A stretch of 64,000 nt of DNA from Manis javanica (taxonomy: Eukaryota; Chordata; Mammalia; Pholidota; Manidae), in assembly GCF_040802235.1 (NCBI RefSeq), contig NC_133169.1:40307034-40371033 (forward strand). The letters are read 5' to 3'. Each line of letters starts with the position of its first letter. The first letter of the stretch is position 1. Below the pieces are notes generated by a model. That model made no database searches, had not been told where the DNA came from, and was given only the letters and a program-made list of their open reading frames with translations. Position numbers and translations under genes: made by a program. Below are positions 1 to 13,107 of this stretch, piece after piece.

Positions 1-334
1 CAGACAATAGTGATGTTGGAAGTTCTTCTTCATATGGTATCTTAATTCATTATCTGGGTAGCAAATTAGGCTTTGATCCTCAGTATAAACACAAACAAAC
101 CCTTTGCCCACACTTTGATATGACCTTTATACCATTGTGAAGAAGCTATTGGAGATCACCACACAGGAACTGTTTCTTTTTTAAAAGAGAGGAATATTAT
201 CAAAAAAATGAACTTCCATAAATGATCATTTGACACCCTTTAAAAAATCAAAATTAAGAATATGTAAAGCATGCATTAATCGTTGATTTGCAGTTAGTTT
301 TATACTATCAGGGAGTAATCCGCCATTTCTTCTC
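1..334 (-). mobile_element. ERV-derived tail fragment (tail copy 1), cut by window edge
   Basis: On the minus strand this matches the start of the env-LTR tails at 17921 and 48201, including the roughly 150-base spacer that follows the L1 3' end there (here about 165-327). A T-run at 335-344, the A-rich end of the adjoining L1, separates it from the L1 at 345-6420. Only the 5' part of the tail is in the window; env transmembrane and LTR parts would lie to the left. It is a fossil fragment with no usable reading frame here. Confidence 0.8.
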
Positions 335-689
335 TTTTTTTTTTGTTATCATTAATCTACAATTACATGAAGAATATTATGTTTACTAGGCTCTCTCCTA
401 TACCAAGTCCCCCCTACAAACCCCATTACAGTCACTGTCCATCATCATAGCAAAATGTTGAAGAATCACTACTTGTCTTCTCTGTGTTACACAGACCCCG
501 CTTTTCTCCCAACCCCCACATTACGCATGCTAATGATAATACCGCCTTCCTTCTTCCCCCTGCCTTATCCCTCCCTACTCACCCATCCTCTCAGTCCCTT
601 TCCCTTTGGTACCTGTTAGTCCATTCTTGGGTTCTGTGATTCTGCTGCTAATTTGTTCCTTCAGTTTTTCTTTGTTCTTATACTCCACA

Positions 690-3600
690 GATGAGTGAAA
701 TCATTTGGTATTTCTCTTTCCTCACTTGGCTTATTTAACTGAGCATAATACCCTCTAGCTCTATCCATGTTTTTGCAAATGGTAGGATTTGTTTTCTTCT
801 TATGGCTGAATAGTGTTCCCTTGCATATATGTACCACATCTTCGTTATCCATTCATCTACTGATGGACACTGTCTTTTTCAAACTGGAGTGCTGAATTCT
901 TAGGGTAAATTCCTAAGAGTAAAATTCCTGGGTCAAATGGTAAGTCTATTTTGAGCATTTTGAGGAACCTCCATACTGCTTTCCACAATGGTTGAACTAA
1001 TTTACATTCCCACCAGCAGGGTAGGAGGATTCCCCTTTTCCACAACCTCGCCAACATTTGTTGTTGTTTGCCTTTTGGATGGTAGCCATCCTTACTGGTG
1101 TGAGGTGATATCTCATTGTGTTTTTAATTTGCATTTCTCTGATAATTAGTGATGTGGAGCATCTTTTCATGTTCTGTTGGCCATCTGAATTTCTTTTTTG
1201 GAGAACTGTCTGTTCAGTTCTTCTGCCCAATTTTTAATTGGATTATTTGTTTTTTGTTTGTTGAGGTGGGTGAGCTCTTTATAAATTTTGGATGTCAAGC
1301 CTTTATCGGATCTGTCATTTACAAATACATTCTCCCAAACTGTACGGTACCTTTTAGTTCTGTTGTTGGTATCCTTTGCTGTACAGAAGCGTTTCAGCTT
1401 GATATAGTCCCATTTGTTCATTTTTGCTTTTTTTTCCCTTGCCTTTGGAGATATGTTCAAGAAGAGGTCACTCATGTTTATGTCTAAGAGGTTTTGCCTA
1501 TGTATTTTCTAAGAGTTTTATTGTTTCATGACTTACATTCAGGTCTTTGATCCATTTCAAATTTACTTTTTTGTATGAGGTTAGACAATGGTTCAGTTTC
1601 ATTCTTTTACATGTAGCTGTCCGAATTTGCTAGCACCATCTGCTGAAGAGACTGTCATTGCCTCATTGTATGTCCATGGCTCCTTTTTCAAATATTAATT
1701 TCAAAAATTAATGTTTGGGTTAATGTCTGGAGTCTCTAATCTGTTCCACTGGTCTGTGGCTCTGTTCTTGTGACAGTACCAACTTGTCTTGATTACTATG
1801 GCTTTGTAGTAGAGCTTGAAGTTGGGAAGTGAGATCCCCCCCACTTAATTTTTTTTCTCAGGATTGCTTTGGCTATTCGGGGTCATTGGTGTTTCCATAT
1901 GAATTTTTGAACTATTTGATCCAGTTCAGTGAAGTATGTTGCTGGTAATTAGATAGGGATTGCATTAAATCTGTATATTGCTTTAGGCAGGATGGCCATT
2001 TTGACAATATTAATTCTTCCTAGCCAAGAGCATGGGATGAGTTTCCATTTGTTAGTGTCCACTTTAATTTCTCTTAAGAGTGTCTTGTAGTTTTCAGGGT
2101 AAAGGTCTTTCACTTTTTTGGTTAGGTTTATTCTTAGGTATTTTATTCTTTTTGATGCAATTGTGAATGGAGTTGTTTTCCTGATTTCTCTTTCTATTGG
2201 TTCACTGTTAGTGTATAGGAAAGCCACAGATTTCTGTGTGTTAATTTTGTACCCTCCAACTCTGCTGTATTCTGATATCAGTTCTTGTACTTTCAGAGTG
2301 GAGTCTTTTGGTTTTTTTATGTACAATATCATGTCATCTGCAAGTAGTGACAGTTTAACTTTTTCTTTACCATTCTGCATTCCTTGTATTTCTTTGTTTT
2401 GTCTAACTGCCATGGATAAGACCTCCAGTACTATGTTGAATAACAGTGGGGACAGAGGGCATCCCGGTCTTGTTCCCGATGTCAGAGGAAAAGCTTTCAG
2501 CTTCTCGCTGTTCAGTATGATGTTGGCTGTGGGTTTGTCATATATGGCCTTTATTATGTTGAGGTTCTTCCCCTCTATACCCATTTTGCTGAGAGTTTTT
2601 TTCATGAATGGATTTTTGATTTTGTCAAATGCTTTCTCAGCATCTATGGAGATGATCATGTGGTTTCTGTCCTTTTTGTTGATGTGGTGGATGATGCTGA
2701 TGGATTTTCGAATGTTGTCACATCCTTGCATCCCTGGGATGAATCCCACTTTGTCATGCTGTATGATCCTTTTGATGTATTTTTGAATATGATTTGCTAA
2801 TATTTTGTTGAGTATTTGTGCATCTACTTTCATCAGGGATATTGGTCAGGAGTTTTCTTTTTTGGTGGGATCTTTGCCTGGTTTTGATATTAGGGTTATG
2901 TTGGCTTCATAGAATGAGTTTGGGAGTATTCCCTCCTCTTCTATTTTTTGGAAAACTTTAAGGAGAATGGGTATTATGTCCTCTCTTTATGTCTGATAAA
3001 ATTCCGAGGTAAATCCGTCTGGCCCATGGGTTTTGTTCTTGCGTAGTTTTTTTATTTCCGTTTCAATTTCTTTGCTTGTGATTGGTTTGTTTAACTTTTG
3101 TGTTTTTCCTTGGTCAGTCTTGGAAGGTTGTATTTTTCTAGGAAGTTGTCCATTTCTTCTAGGTTTTCCAGCTTGTTAGCATATAGGTTTTCATAGTAGT
3201 CTTTAATAATTCTTTGTATTTCTGTGGAGTCTGTCATGATTTTTCCATTCTCATTTCTGATTCTGTTGATGTGTGTTGGTTCTTTTTTCTCTTAATAAGT
3301 CTGGCTAGAGGCTTATCTATTTTGTTGATTTTCTCAAAGAACCAGCTCTTGCTTTCACTGATGTTTTCTATTGTTTTATTCTCCTCAATTTTGTTTATTT
3401 CTTCTCTGATCTTCATTATATCCCTCCTTCTGGTGACTTTAGGCCTCATTTGTTATTCTTTTTCTAGTTTCGATAATTGTGTTGTTAGACTATTCATTTG
3501 GAATTGTTCTTCCTTCTTTACGTGTGCCTGGATCACTATATAGTTTCCTCTTAAGACTGTTTTCACTGCCTCCCACAGAAGTTGGGACTTTGTGTTGTTG

Positions 3601-4475
3601 TTGTCATTTGTTTCCATATATTCTTTGATCTCTATTTTAATTAGTTCATTAATCCATTGATTATTTAGGAGCATGTTGTTAAGCCTCTATGTGTTTGTGA
3701 GCCTTTTTGTTTTCTTTGTAGAATTTATTTCTTGTTTTATACCTTTGTGGTCTGAAAAGTTGGTTGGTAGAATTTCAATCTTTTGGAATTTACTGAGACT
3801 CTTTTTGTGAGCTAGTATGTGGTCTATTCTGGAGAATATTCCATGTGCACTTGAGAAGAATGTATTTCCTGTTGCTTTTGGAAGTAGAGTTCTATAGATG
3901 TCTATTAGGTCCATCTGTTCTAGTGTGTTGTTCAGTGCCTCCATGTCCTTACTTATTTTCTGCCCAGTGGATCTATCCTTTGGGGTTAGTGGCATGTTGA
4001 AGTCTCCTAAAATGAATGCATTGCATTCTGTTTCCCCCTTTAATTGTCATATTTGTTTCACATATGCTGGTGCTCCTGTGTTGAGTGCATATATATTTAT
4101 AATGGTTAAATCCCCTTTTTGGACTGAGCCCTTTATCATTATGAAATGTCCTTCTTTATCTCTTATTACTTTCTTTGTTTTGAAGTCTATTTTTTCTGAT
4201 ACTAATACTGAAACCCCTGCTTCCTTCTCTCTGTTGTTTGGCTGAAATATGTTTTTGCATCCCTTGACTTTTAGTCTGTGCATGTCTCTGGGTTTGAGGT
4301 GAGTTTCTTGTAAGAAGCATATAGGTGGGTCTTGCTTTTTTATCCATTCTATTACTCTGTGTCTTTTGATTGGTGTATTCAGTCCATTTACATTTAGGGT
4401 GACTATTGAAAGATATGTACTTATTGCCATTACTGGCTTTAGATATGTGGTTACCAAAGGCTCAAGGTTGCCCAC
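690..4475 (-). pseudogene. L1-1 ORF2 remnant (endonuclease-reverse transcriptase)
   Basis: ORF2 encodes the endonuclease, reverse transcriptase and cysteine-rich end that drive L1 target-primed reverse transcription. The N-terminal endonuclease is visible at 4047-4475 (STYLSIVTLNVNGLN, then CFLQETHLK). The reverse transcriptase lies at 1949-2833, with [15 protein letters not shown] and the active-site block [10 protein letters not shown], where the F of the usual FADD is L. The cysteine-rich end is scattered near 860-1230. Several stops and frameshifts separate these blocks, so no full-length protein can be made. Confidence 0.88.
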
Positions 4476-4771
4476 TTTAGTATCTTACTGCCTAACTTAG
4501 CTCGCTTATTGGGCTGTTATATACACTGTCTGGAGATTCTTTTCTTCTCTCCCTTCTTATTCCTCCTCCTCCATTCTTTATATGTTGGTTATTCTTCCTT
4601 TAACTGCTTTTTGTGAGTAGTTGACTTTATTTTTTGCCTTTAGTTAGTATTTGGTTGGTCTGCATTCTTTGCTGTGATTTTATTTTCTCTGGTGACATCT
4701 TTTTAGTCTTAGGAGTGCTCCTGTCTAGAACAGTCCCTCCAAAATACCCTGTAGCGGTGGTTTGTGGGAGG

Positions 4772-5603
4772 CAAATTCCCTCAGTTTTTGCTTGTCTGGG
4801 AATTGTTTAATCCCTCCTTCTTATTTAAATGATAATCGTGCTGGATACAGTATCCTTGGTTCAAGTACCTTTTGTTTCATTGCATTAAATATATCATGCC
4901 ATTCTCTTCTGGCCTGTAAGGTTTCTGTTGAGAAGTCTGATGATAGCCTGATAGGTTTTCATTTATAGGTGACCTTTTCCTCTCTAGCTGCCTCTAAAAC
5001 TCTTTCCTTGTCCTTGATCTTTGCCATTTTAATTATTATGTGTCTTGGTGTTCTCCTCCTTGGGTCCTTTCTGTTGGGAGTTCTGTGTATTTCCATGGTC
5101 TGTTCGATTATTTTCTCCCCCATTTTGGGGAAGTTTTCAGCAATTATTTCTTCAAAGACACTTTCTATCCCTTTTTCTCTCTCTTCTTCTTTTGGTACCC
5201 CTATAATACGGATATTGTTCCTTTTGTATTGGTCACACAGTTCTCTTAATATTGTTTCATTCCTGGAGTTCTTTTTATCTCTCTCTGTGTCAGCTTCTAT
5301 GTGTTCCTGTTCTCTGCTTTCTATTCCATCAATGGCCTCTTGCTTCTTATCCATTCTGATTATAAATCCTTCCAGAGCTTGTTTCACTTCTGTCATCTCC
5401 TTCCAGATGTCTGTAATCTCCCTCTGGACATCTGTAATCTCCCTCCAGACTTCATCCCTTAGCTCTTGTATATTTCTCTGAATCTCTATCAGCATGTTTA
5501 TGATTTTTATTTTGAACTCTTTTTCAGGAAGACTGGTTAGGTCTGTCTCCTTCTCAGGTGTTGTCTCTGTTATCTTTGTCTGCGTGAAATTTTGCCTTTT
5601 CAT
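4772..5603 (-). pseudogene. L1-1 ORF1 remnant (RNA-binding protein)
   Basis: ORF1 encodes the trimeric L1 RNA chaperone. The piece from 5603 to 4959 is open. It has an N-terminal MKRQNFTQTK start, a coiled coil with near-repeated EITDVQREITD segments (about 5380-5480), and the RRM-like core with NIRIIGVP. It stops early at about 4959; the expected C-terminal domain is still recognisable on to about 4772 but is no longer joined in frame. Confidence 0.85.
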
Positions 5604-6420
5604 GGTGATAGAGATAGTTTGCAGAGCTGGCACAAGTGACAGCTGGAAGAACTTCCCTTCTTGTTTGTGGCCTTTCTCTCCTCAGACAACAACGACCTCT
5701 AGTGGCTTGTTCTGGGCAGCTGCACACAGACAGGGCCTCTGATTCTTGCCTGGCTGCTATGGAGTTTATCTGTGCTGTTGCTATGGTTGTGTTCTGCCTC
5801 AGGCTGCTACTCCAAAATAGTGGAGTCATGTTGGAGGGGTAATGACCAGGAGGCTATTTATCTCCATGAGGGGCCTCCATGGTCCCTGCTTCCCAGGGGG
5901 TTAGAGTGCTCAGAGTTCCCCAGATTCCCTGCTGCTGAACTAAGTGTCCCAGGACGCTTCTGTCTGGAGCTGTTATCCCTGTCCCTTTAAGACTTCCAAA
6001 AAGCGCTTGCTTTTCTTTGTCCCAGTGGTGCTGGCTGCAGGGACCCACTCACATATCTTACTGTCCTGTTTCCCTAGTATCCAGCACCCCATGCATGCAC
6101 TGTGTCTGCGCTCTGGTCTGGATGGCTAGGGCTGGGTGTTTAGCAGTCCTGGGCTTCCTCTCCCTCTCCCTCCCCACTCCAACTCCTCTCCTCCCACCCG
6201 GTGCTGGGTGTGGGGTGCTTGAGTGCCGCCTAGCCGGGGTTTATATCTTACCCCCTTTGTGAGGTGCTGGGTTCTCGCAGGTGCGGATGTGGTCTGGTTG
6301 TTGTCCTGTGTCTTCTGGTCTCTCTTTTAGGAATAGTTGTCTTTGTTGTATTTTCAAAAATATATGTGGTTTTGGGAGGAGTTTTCCGCTGCTCTACTCA
6401 CGCCGCCATCTTGGCTCCAC

Positions 6421-7180
6421 TTGGATTATTATTTTTATTTTAAATTCCTGTGGTAAAGTTCATTCCCTATTTCAAAATCTAAATCATGTGGCATATTTTC
6501 AGACAAAATCATGTGGTATATTTTCAGACAAAAAAACTGCTAGGCAGTTAATTTTTGCAGAGAAAATTTAAAATGAATTAGAATTTTTAAAATGATTTTG
6601 TCACATGAAGTTTTGTTTTTTTAATTAATGAAAAACATAGTAAACAAATTTTAGAAGTGACTATAAAATATGGAAGGCATAATGCCTTCACCTATTATAT
6701 CAAATATTTTATAATTTAATGTGCACATAGTTTACAATGTATCTCTGAGATACAAAAACTCTTTTTTGTACATTAACAACAGAAACACTTCCTAAATGCT
6801 ATTATCCAATATCCAGTCAGAGACATTTTGAATTTCTTTGCATTTAGATTATATTGCATTACAGATATACAGTGAAATTAGTTTGCTTTCAAGTCATTTG
6901 GATTATTTACAGCAAAAGATATTTAACTTTAATGAAAGTTTCAAATGTAGTGAGATTTCTAGGAATGTTTGCATGTTACCTAGTTCAAAGTTAAGTTTCA
7001 AGTAAACTTAACACATACTATCTTTACAATAGTGGTTAAATATTTTGCAGTGGAGTGAACATTTTTTCTCATAGGAGGGAATAGGAAGACAGGTTGGAGG
7101 TAACTATGAAAGATCATTAAAATCTGAGATATCTAGAAGATGATTCTAGAGTAGAGAATTGATGCTTCCTGTTGAAACCA
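6421..7180. other. AT-rich spacer without recognised feature
   Basis: Unique-looking AT-rich DNA between L1-1 and the OR13G1-like pseudogene. A short direct repeat around 6484-6531 (two near copies of AATCATGTGG followed by TATTTTCAGACAAAA) is the only structure I see. Confidence 0.5.
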
Positions 7181-8110
7181 TTAATGTTTCAGAACTCCAA
7201 AGACTTTCTGAATCCCTGTCTGTCTCTCCTTGTTCCTGAAACTGTACACAATTGGGTTTAATGCAGGGGTCACAAGAGTACATAGCACAGCTACCACCTT
7301 GTCCCTTTCAAATGTGTAGCTGGAAGCAGGGCGGATATAGGTGTAGATCACAGGGAAGTAGTAGAGGGACACCGCGGTCAGGTGGGCTGAGCATGTAGAG
7401 AAAGCCTTCCTCTTGCCCTCTGCTGTGCGGATGCAGAAGACGGCAGCAGTGATAAAGCTGTAGGAGAGGCAGGTCAGGGCAAAGTCCCCTACGGCCAGGG
7501 TGATATCTGCAACACAAACCATCACCTCGTTGATTCCCACCGGGCTGCAGGACAGAGCCAGCAAAGGTGTATCTCCCAGAAGAAACTGTTAATGGTGTTT
7601 GGCCCACAGACGGTCAGCCTCAGAGGGAGCCCTGTGTGTGCCCAGGAGTTGGTCACTGCAATAGCCATGACGATGCCAAGCAAGGCCACACACATATGGT
7701 GGTTGTTGATGGCCCTGTAGTGAGGAGGGAAACAGACAGCTACAGAGCAGTCATAGGCCATGGCGTGAAGAGAGCCAACTCGGCCCCCAGGGACCATGTG
7801 AAGAAGAACTGGGTCATGCAGCCTTTGTATGAAATGGTCTGCCCTGAAGTGAGCAGGGTCTCCAGAATCTTCAGTAGGATTCTTGTTGTGCAGATAATGT
7901 CCATGAAAGCAAGTGCCAACAGGAGATCATACATGGGGGTGTGCAAGGTGGCGTTACAGATTATGGTGATGACAATGAGCATATTGCCTAGAAAATCCAT
8001 GAGATAGATGAAGAGAAACACGAGGAAAAGAACTCCTCAGATATCAGGCTTTTGGGTGAAACCCAGAATCACAAAGTTGGTGACAATGCTGCTGTTCAAC
8101 TTGCTTTCAT
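7181..8110 (-). pseudogene. OR13G1: Olfactory receptor pseudogene, OR13G1-like
   Basis: A seven-transmembrane odorant receptor gene of the single-exon OR type, now broken. The conceptual start is at 8110 (MNESKLNSS) and the stop at 7181-7183 after a KVFGVLKH end. Recognisable OR features in order: GNMLIVITI in TM1, LHTPMY, a Cys before TM3, the MAYDRY box degraded to AMAYDCSVAVCFP, KAFSTCSAHLT before TM6, and NPIVYSFRNKE (the NPxxY motif) in TM7. From memory the stretches NHHMCVALL and INEVMVCVADITLA match human OR13G1 closely. There is an in-frame stop soon after the N-terminus (about 8043), a frameshift near 7760 and another near 7560. The expected length of about 310 codons is otherwise kept, so decay was by point changes and small indels and not by truncation. 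Subfamily assignment is from recalled sequence, not from a search. Confidence 0.9.
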
Positions 8111-11100
8111 TAAATGACAGACATGGCAGAGAGTGAACAACTAGTAATTAAAGCTTTTCAATTACGGTCCTTTTATTAGGGAATTTAATGGCGACAGGTC
8201 TGTGAGAGAGAGCTGAGTGATTTGAGTATTCGGATCAATACAACTTCATAGCAGGAATTCCCTATGCTGGGGCTCAGTCTTCCACACAAGATCCTCTGTT
8301 CTCCAGATGCACACCATTTCCTGATGCATGTTTTCCATTCATGACTGCAATAAACTGAAGCCAGAGGTCGAGAAGAAAAAGAGAGGAAAAAGTAAATGCC
8401 TTCAAATATTTCAATATTGCCATTTTGAAATTAAGCTTGTCTGAGCATAATTTGTATAAATATATAATATATATTTACTTACATCATATATGTGTATATA
8501 TTTATATATTCAATGGAAATATAATACAACATATACATATGTCACTAATTCTGTTAAAAACATGCTATCTTTCTTAAAACATATGTAAGTGGGAATATCA
8601 AGAATGATAGAAGCTGTCAGGGTTTATTATAGCAGGAAGGCTTCAGGAGAAAATTGCTGAACAGAATATTCTGAGGCTGGATAATCAGGGACTGTTGACT
8701 AATGTGTTGGTTTCCAAGTACTAAACAATTTAATCAAATGCCTATCTTATTTTTTCCTTCAGTTTCATAAGCATAGTCCAAAAATTTGAACTAATTTGTT
8801 ATACTTTCATATAATGGCACAAGATTGGGTTCAAAAACTGCAGTTTCATTTCATTATAGCTGTAAGTTGACCATTAAATTTCTGTAAACTTAATATTTAT
8901 TTCCAAAAGTAGTACATATTGGACAAATATTAGATATTAAACAGACAGAAAAACATTTTTCTTAGGCATACTCAAGACATCTGGGAAAATTGAAAATAGC
9001 CAAGATTTTCATAAGGAAATTCTTGAACTATATAATTTCTTCCCAAAACTTCTCTAGCATTTTGTCATCTGTTCACTTATTTATTTGTTTCTTTGAACAG
9101 ATTTGTTTTTATGCATGGTCAGATTTTAAATGAATTCATGTCTGTCAGGACTATTATGACCTCGTGAATCTAGTAAAAATGTTCTAAGTAATAATGAATT
9201 TATTCATAACTTTGGTTATCATTGTTCTTTGACCTTTCAGAGATCATATTGTTTCTTTGATGCCTAAACAGAGGCATCATCATCAGTAGAAAAGCTGAAA
9301 CAGATTAAACATAACTAAAGTAATATAGATAATTCCAGATGAGAGGGACATAGAGGCACCTGGACAAGAATCAATGACTTTTGATTTATGAAACCTGGAG
9401 AAATAAGTTTCCCTACTTATGCAGGCTGTGGCCTTTTGGGGTCAAAAGTGAGATCCAAGCCAGTCTGTCTCACTTGCAGAATTTCAGTAGAAACTATGGA
9501 CCACGCTCTGGACACCTGTGGATTGCAGGGAATATTTACCCTCACCCTGGATCAAAAGTGGATATTTAGAGCAAGGCTGTTATTGTCAATGCAGACCTTC
9601 TCCCCTCCGTGAGTGGTGTCATGGTCCCTTTGGGTTCAGCTTCATCCACACAGAGTGACTGCACCAAGTCCAGTGTGGAGAATGGGACCCAACCAATGCC
9701 ACACTGCTGTGAAGTGGATGAGTGGATGGGGCATTCCAAGACAGGATGGAAAAAGGAATTTATTTTCAGGTTCCCCTCCTTCTCTCTTTAGCTCTGAACT
9801 CAGAGATAGTGGATGGGAGGTGCAGTTCTCCACCTCCTTACAAACTGAGCATTTTGTGAAATTTGGCTTTATATTTTGTGATTGGAATCTCTCCCTTATA
9901 CCCAGCTTCAGGAGAATTGATCAGTAATAACTACAAGGATAAGTAGCACTATTTACATTGATAAATAACAATTCTCCAAGATAAATTGATGTGTTTTTTC
10001 TTCATCAAGGAAGTGTCAATGTATATCTGACTGCCCACTTTGGTGGGTAAGATCGCATAGGCTGGAAGAGCACTACTGTCTTATAGGTTCATTCCAAGAA
10101 GCTTTGATGCCAGATCTCTGATTCAGATGGAATGAGCATACCAGGTCCTCCTAATATAATTACAAAATTGTTCAACACTCATTATTGTAAAGATTAGTTA
10201 ATATCATTTTTCCAATATCAGATATTTAAAATGCTCAAAAATATTTGACTTGAATTTCAAATATCAACTATTTCATCTATATTTCCACCTCCAAATCATA
10301 TCTCATTTTGAATAAAGCTCCCATGTTATTTCAAGTCTTTCACATATCATCAGGTTTTGCGTACACTTGCCATACTGGTTTGCATTTCTGTCTGAAGGCA
10401 CATAATAGACCAACAAGTGCCAGTTCATAGGTGTCAGTCCTGGGTCTCCCACTCGTGAGAATGGTAATCCTGACTTCTGTGATTTTATCTCTCAGTGTAT
10501 TGTTTCTTTAATGACTACATATAAATGGTAATTCTAAGGTTCTACTATAGTTGTGAGGACAAAATAATATTGTAAAGTAAAATAAAATTTCATCATCATC
10601 GCCACTGCTCTCAAATATGTTCATTTTCATGCACAACAGAGCACATTTCTTTAAAGGGCCTACTGTCTGTAGGGCAAGCTGCCAGGAGCCCATCCTAGCA
10701 GCCTCTAGAGTTGCACTATTTACTCTATGCTCTCACCTTCTTGAATGACTTTGGTCAGGCAGTTTTATTCTAGGAGACTCTCCATTAGGCAAGGTTAAGT
10801 CAGATTTGCTTCTGGTTCAACCTTTGTTCAGGAGAAGGTTGTATTCACTTAACATAGCTCCTCACCTTGAGTGCTGAGAAATAAAAGATGCCATTTCTCA
10901 ATTTTCTCAGGTTTTGGAAGTGTTCAAAGACAGGCCGGTATGTAAAATCGAGTGTCTAGGAAACAGAATGCAGTGTAAATAAAAATGAGGTGGTGGAGGC
11001 TAGGGAAGTGTCTAAGTAACTGGGCATTAGTCATGGCCCTACTCTTGGTAGGGTAATCAACCATCTTGGTTAGCCTGGGACTCTCCTTGCTTTGCTGCTG

Positions 11101-11694
11101 AAATAAACTTTCCATGTTTTGATCACCCTCAGTCTCAAGCAAACTGGCACAGCGTGTCAGCCTCTGGTACCTAAAACCAGTGCAATGTCTGTCTGAGAAA
11201 ACCAGTATTAACTCCTGAGCACTCTATTTTCTAAGTTTGGGAAGATGATTTTACAAATTCAACTTTGAGTTCATTGCTCTCCTTGTCCAAGAGTCTATTA
11301 CAGGATGTATAATCCAACTGGGAATCTTTTTCATTAGGACTGAAGAGAAATCATGAGACCACTGGGTGAAGTCACCTGTAAACATTAAATCAGCTGGACT
11401 CTAAGCTCTTCTTGAGTAGTGTGCTCTTGAAAACTGTCAGGAAGTGGTGGGACCTTAGGAAAGATGTATACAAATGAGACATTGAGAAACACTCCATAAA
11501 GAAATCTGCTGGAAATCAAAGCACAGATTACTGGGTTATGACATGCATGCTGGAGCCAGGTGGCAAGGGTTTAAAAACTCACTTTTCTGTTTGTTACACT
11601 CTTTCCAAATCCCCTGCAATTTGCCTAAAGGAATCTTCAGAACCAGGCTATGTATCTACCACTTCCTGGAAGTATTCCGAGATTTGTCCAATTT
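8111..11694. other. Intergenic DNA, no gene recognised
   Basis: Mostly AT-rich single-copy-looking DNA. A TA-rich stretch lies at 8451-8540. 9390-9930 is less AT-rich and holds overlapping short ORFs that resemble nothing I know; an old LTR or DNA-transposon relic is possible but I cannot name one. 10990-11160 is also moderately GC-rich without a recognisable family. No CDS is supported here. Confidence 0.5.
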
Positions 11695-11708
11695 AAATAG
11701 AATCTCCT
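11695..11708 (+). repeat. Target-site duplication, left copy (AAATAGAATCTCCT)
   Basis: The 14 bases AAATAGAATCTCCT occur here directly before the L1 5' end and again at 19737-19750 directly after the poly-A of the ERV tail. The junction TTT/AAAT fits the L1 endonuclease preference (TT/AAAA). The two copies are identical, so the 8-kb unit between them entered in one event. Confidence 0.93.
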
Positions 11709-11969
11709 GGAGGCAGAGCCAGGATGGCGGTGTGAGTAGAGCAATGGAAATCTCCTCCCAAAAACACATAGAGCTATGAAAATATAACAAAGAAAAATCT
11801 TACTAAAATAGAGACCACAGGACACAGGACAACATCCAGACCACATCCACACCTGCAAGAACCCAGCGCCTTGCGAAGGGGGTAAGATACAAGCCCCGGC
11901 CAGGCGGGACCCGAGTGTCCTTCTCCCAGGCTCCCAGCGGGTGGAAAGAAACCGGAGCAGTTTTTATTT

Positions 11970-12745
11970 TTTTTGGCGAGTGCTTTTTGGAAGCCTTAAA
12001 GGGACAGGGCCCCCATTGCTAGGGAGGCAAGGTGGCGGGACCTGTGAGCGGGTGCCTGGGACCAGTGCCTGAGGACAAAGAATATCCCGCATTTTTCCCT
12101 GCAGGACCAGTGGGCGGGTGCCTGAGACCAGCGCCTGAGGACGGAGGAAATCGCGCGTTTTTCCCCTTTTTTTTTCTCTTTTTGGCGAGCGCTTTTTGGA
12201 AGCCTTAAAGGAGAGGGACCCCGGTGCTAGGGAGGCAGGGCGGTGGGACTGGTGAGTGGGTGCCTGGGACCAGCACCTGAGGACAAAGAATACCCCGTAT
12301 TTTTCCCTGCAGGACTGGTGGGCGGGTGCCTGAGACCGGCACCTGAGGATGGAGGAAATCACGCATTATTCCCCCTTTCTTTTTTCTTTTTTTCTCTTTT
12401 TGGCGAGTGCTTTTTGGAAGCCTTAAAGGGTCAGGGACCCCGGTGCTAGGGAGGCAGGGCGGCGGGACTGGTGAGCAGGTGCCTGGGACCGGCAACTCAG
12501 GACAAAGAATATCACGCGTTTTTCCATGCGGGACCAGTGGGTGGGTGCTTTTTGGAAGCCTTGAAGGGACAGGGACCCTGGTGCTAGGGAGACAGGGCAG
12601 GAGGACCAGTGAGCAGGTGCCTGGGACTGGCGCCGGAGGAAAAAAAAAAATCACGCGTTTTTTCGTTGTTTTTTTTTTTTTTCTGTTCCCTCTTTCATTG
12701 TTGCTGTTGTTGTTTGGTTTGGAGAGTGCTTTTTGGAAGTCTTAA
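11970..12745 (+). promoter_or_regulatory. Tandem 5' UTR repeat array (promoter-monomer-like)
   Basis: The motif GAGTGCTTTTTGGAAGCCTT recurs, with small changes, near 11975, 12184, 12404, 12548 and 12722, giving unit lengths of about 209, 220, 144 and 174 bases. Each full unit also holds two related sub-blocks built on GGGTGCCTGGGACC followed by CCTGAGGA and a CGCGTTTTT end, and terminates in a T-rich run. The array is GC- and CpG-rich against an AT-rich background. The L1s at 20593 and at 6420 have one such motif each. Tandem 5' UTR monomers act as promoters in mouse L1; the same role here is inferred from position and composition only. Confidence 0.75.
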
Positions 12746-13107
12746 AGGTGCAGGACACGTCACTTAGACCAGAGGCAGGGAATCTGGGGATCTCTGGGCA
12801 CTCTAACCCCCTGGGCAGCAGGGAGCACAGAGGCCCCTTACAGAGATAAATAGCCTCCCGGCCGCACCCCCTCCAATGGGGCTCCACCATTTTGGAGGAG
12901 CAGTCCTAGCCAGGCCACGCCCACAGCAACAGTGGAGATAAACCCCATAGCAACGGGGCAGGAAGCAGAAGACTTGTGTGCACACAGCTGCCCACCACAA
13001 GCAACTAGAGGTCGCGATTCTCCCAGGAGAGGAAGGCCACAAACCAACAAGAAGGGAAGCTCTTCCAGGGGTCACTAGTAACAGCTACGCAAACTATCTC
13101 TATCACC

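Larger units (their letters stand above)
335..6420 (-). mobile_element. L1-1: full-length LINE-1 with ERV tail
   Basis: Complete L1 on the minus strand. The 5' end at 6420 begins with a YY1-like AAGATGGCGGCG stretch (about 6400-6413), as in primate L1s. It is followed by a 5' UTR, ORF1 (about 4772-5603), ORF2 (about 690-4475) and a G-rich 3' UTR (about 370-660, seen as C-rich on the plus strand). Both ORFs are broken. The 5' UTR holds a single copy of the GCTTTTTGGAAG motif (near 5990-6012), unlike the tandem array in the L1 at 11709. ORF1 resembles that of the 11709 copy (shared TQTKITETT N-terminus) rather than the copies at 20593 and 54147. The 3' end joins the ERV tail at 1-334. The matching TSD at the tail end is outside the window. 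Confidence 0.93.

Noticed and set aside
9381-9930. Overlapping short ORFs as an exon or small gene
   Set aside because: Frames on both strands are short, no splice sites or homology can be supported; probably an old unrecognised repeat.
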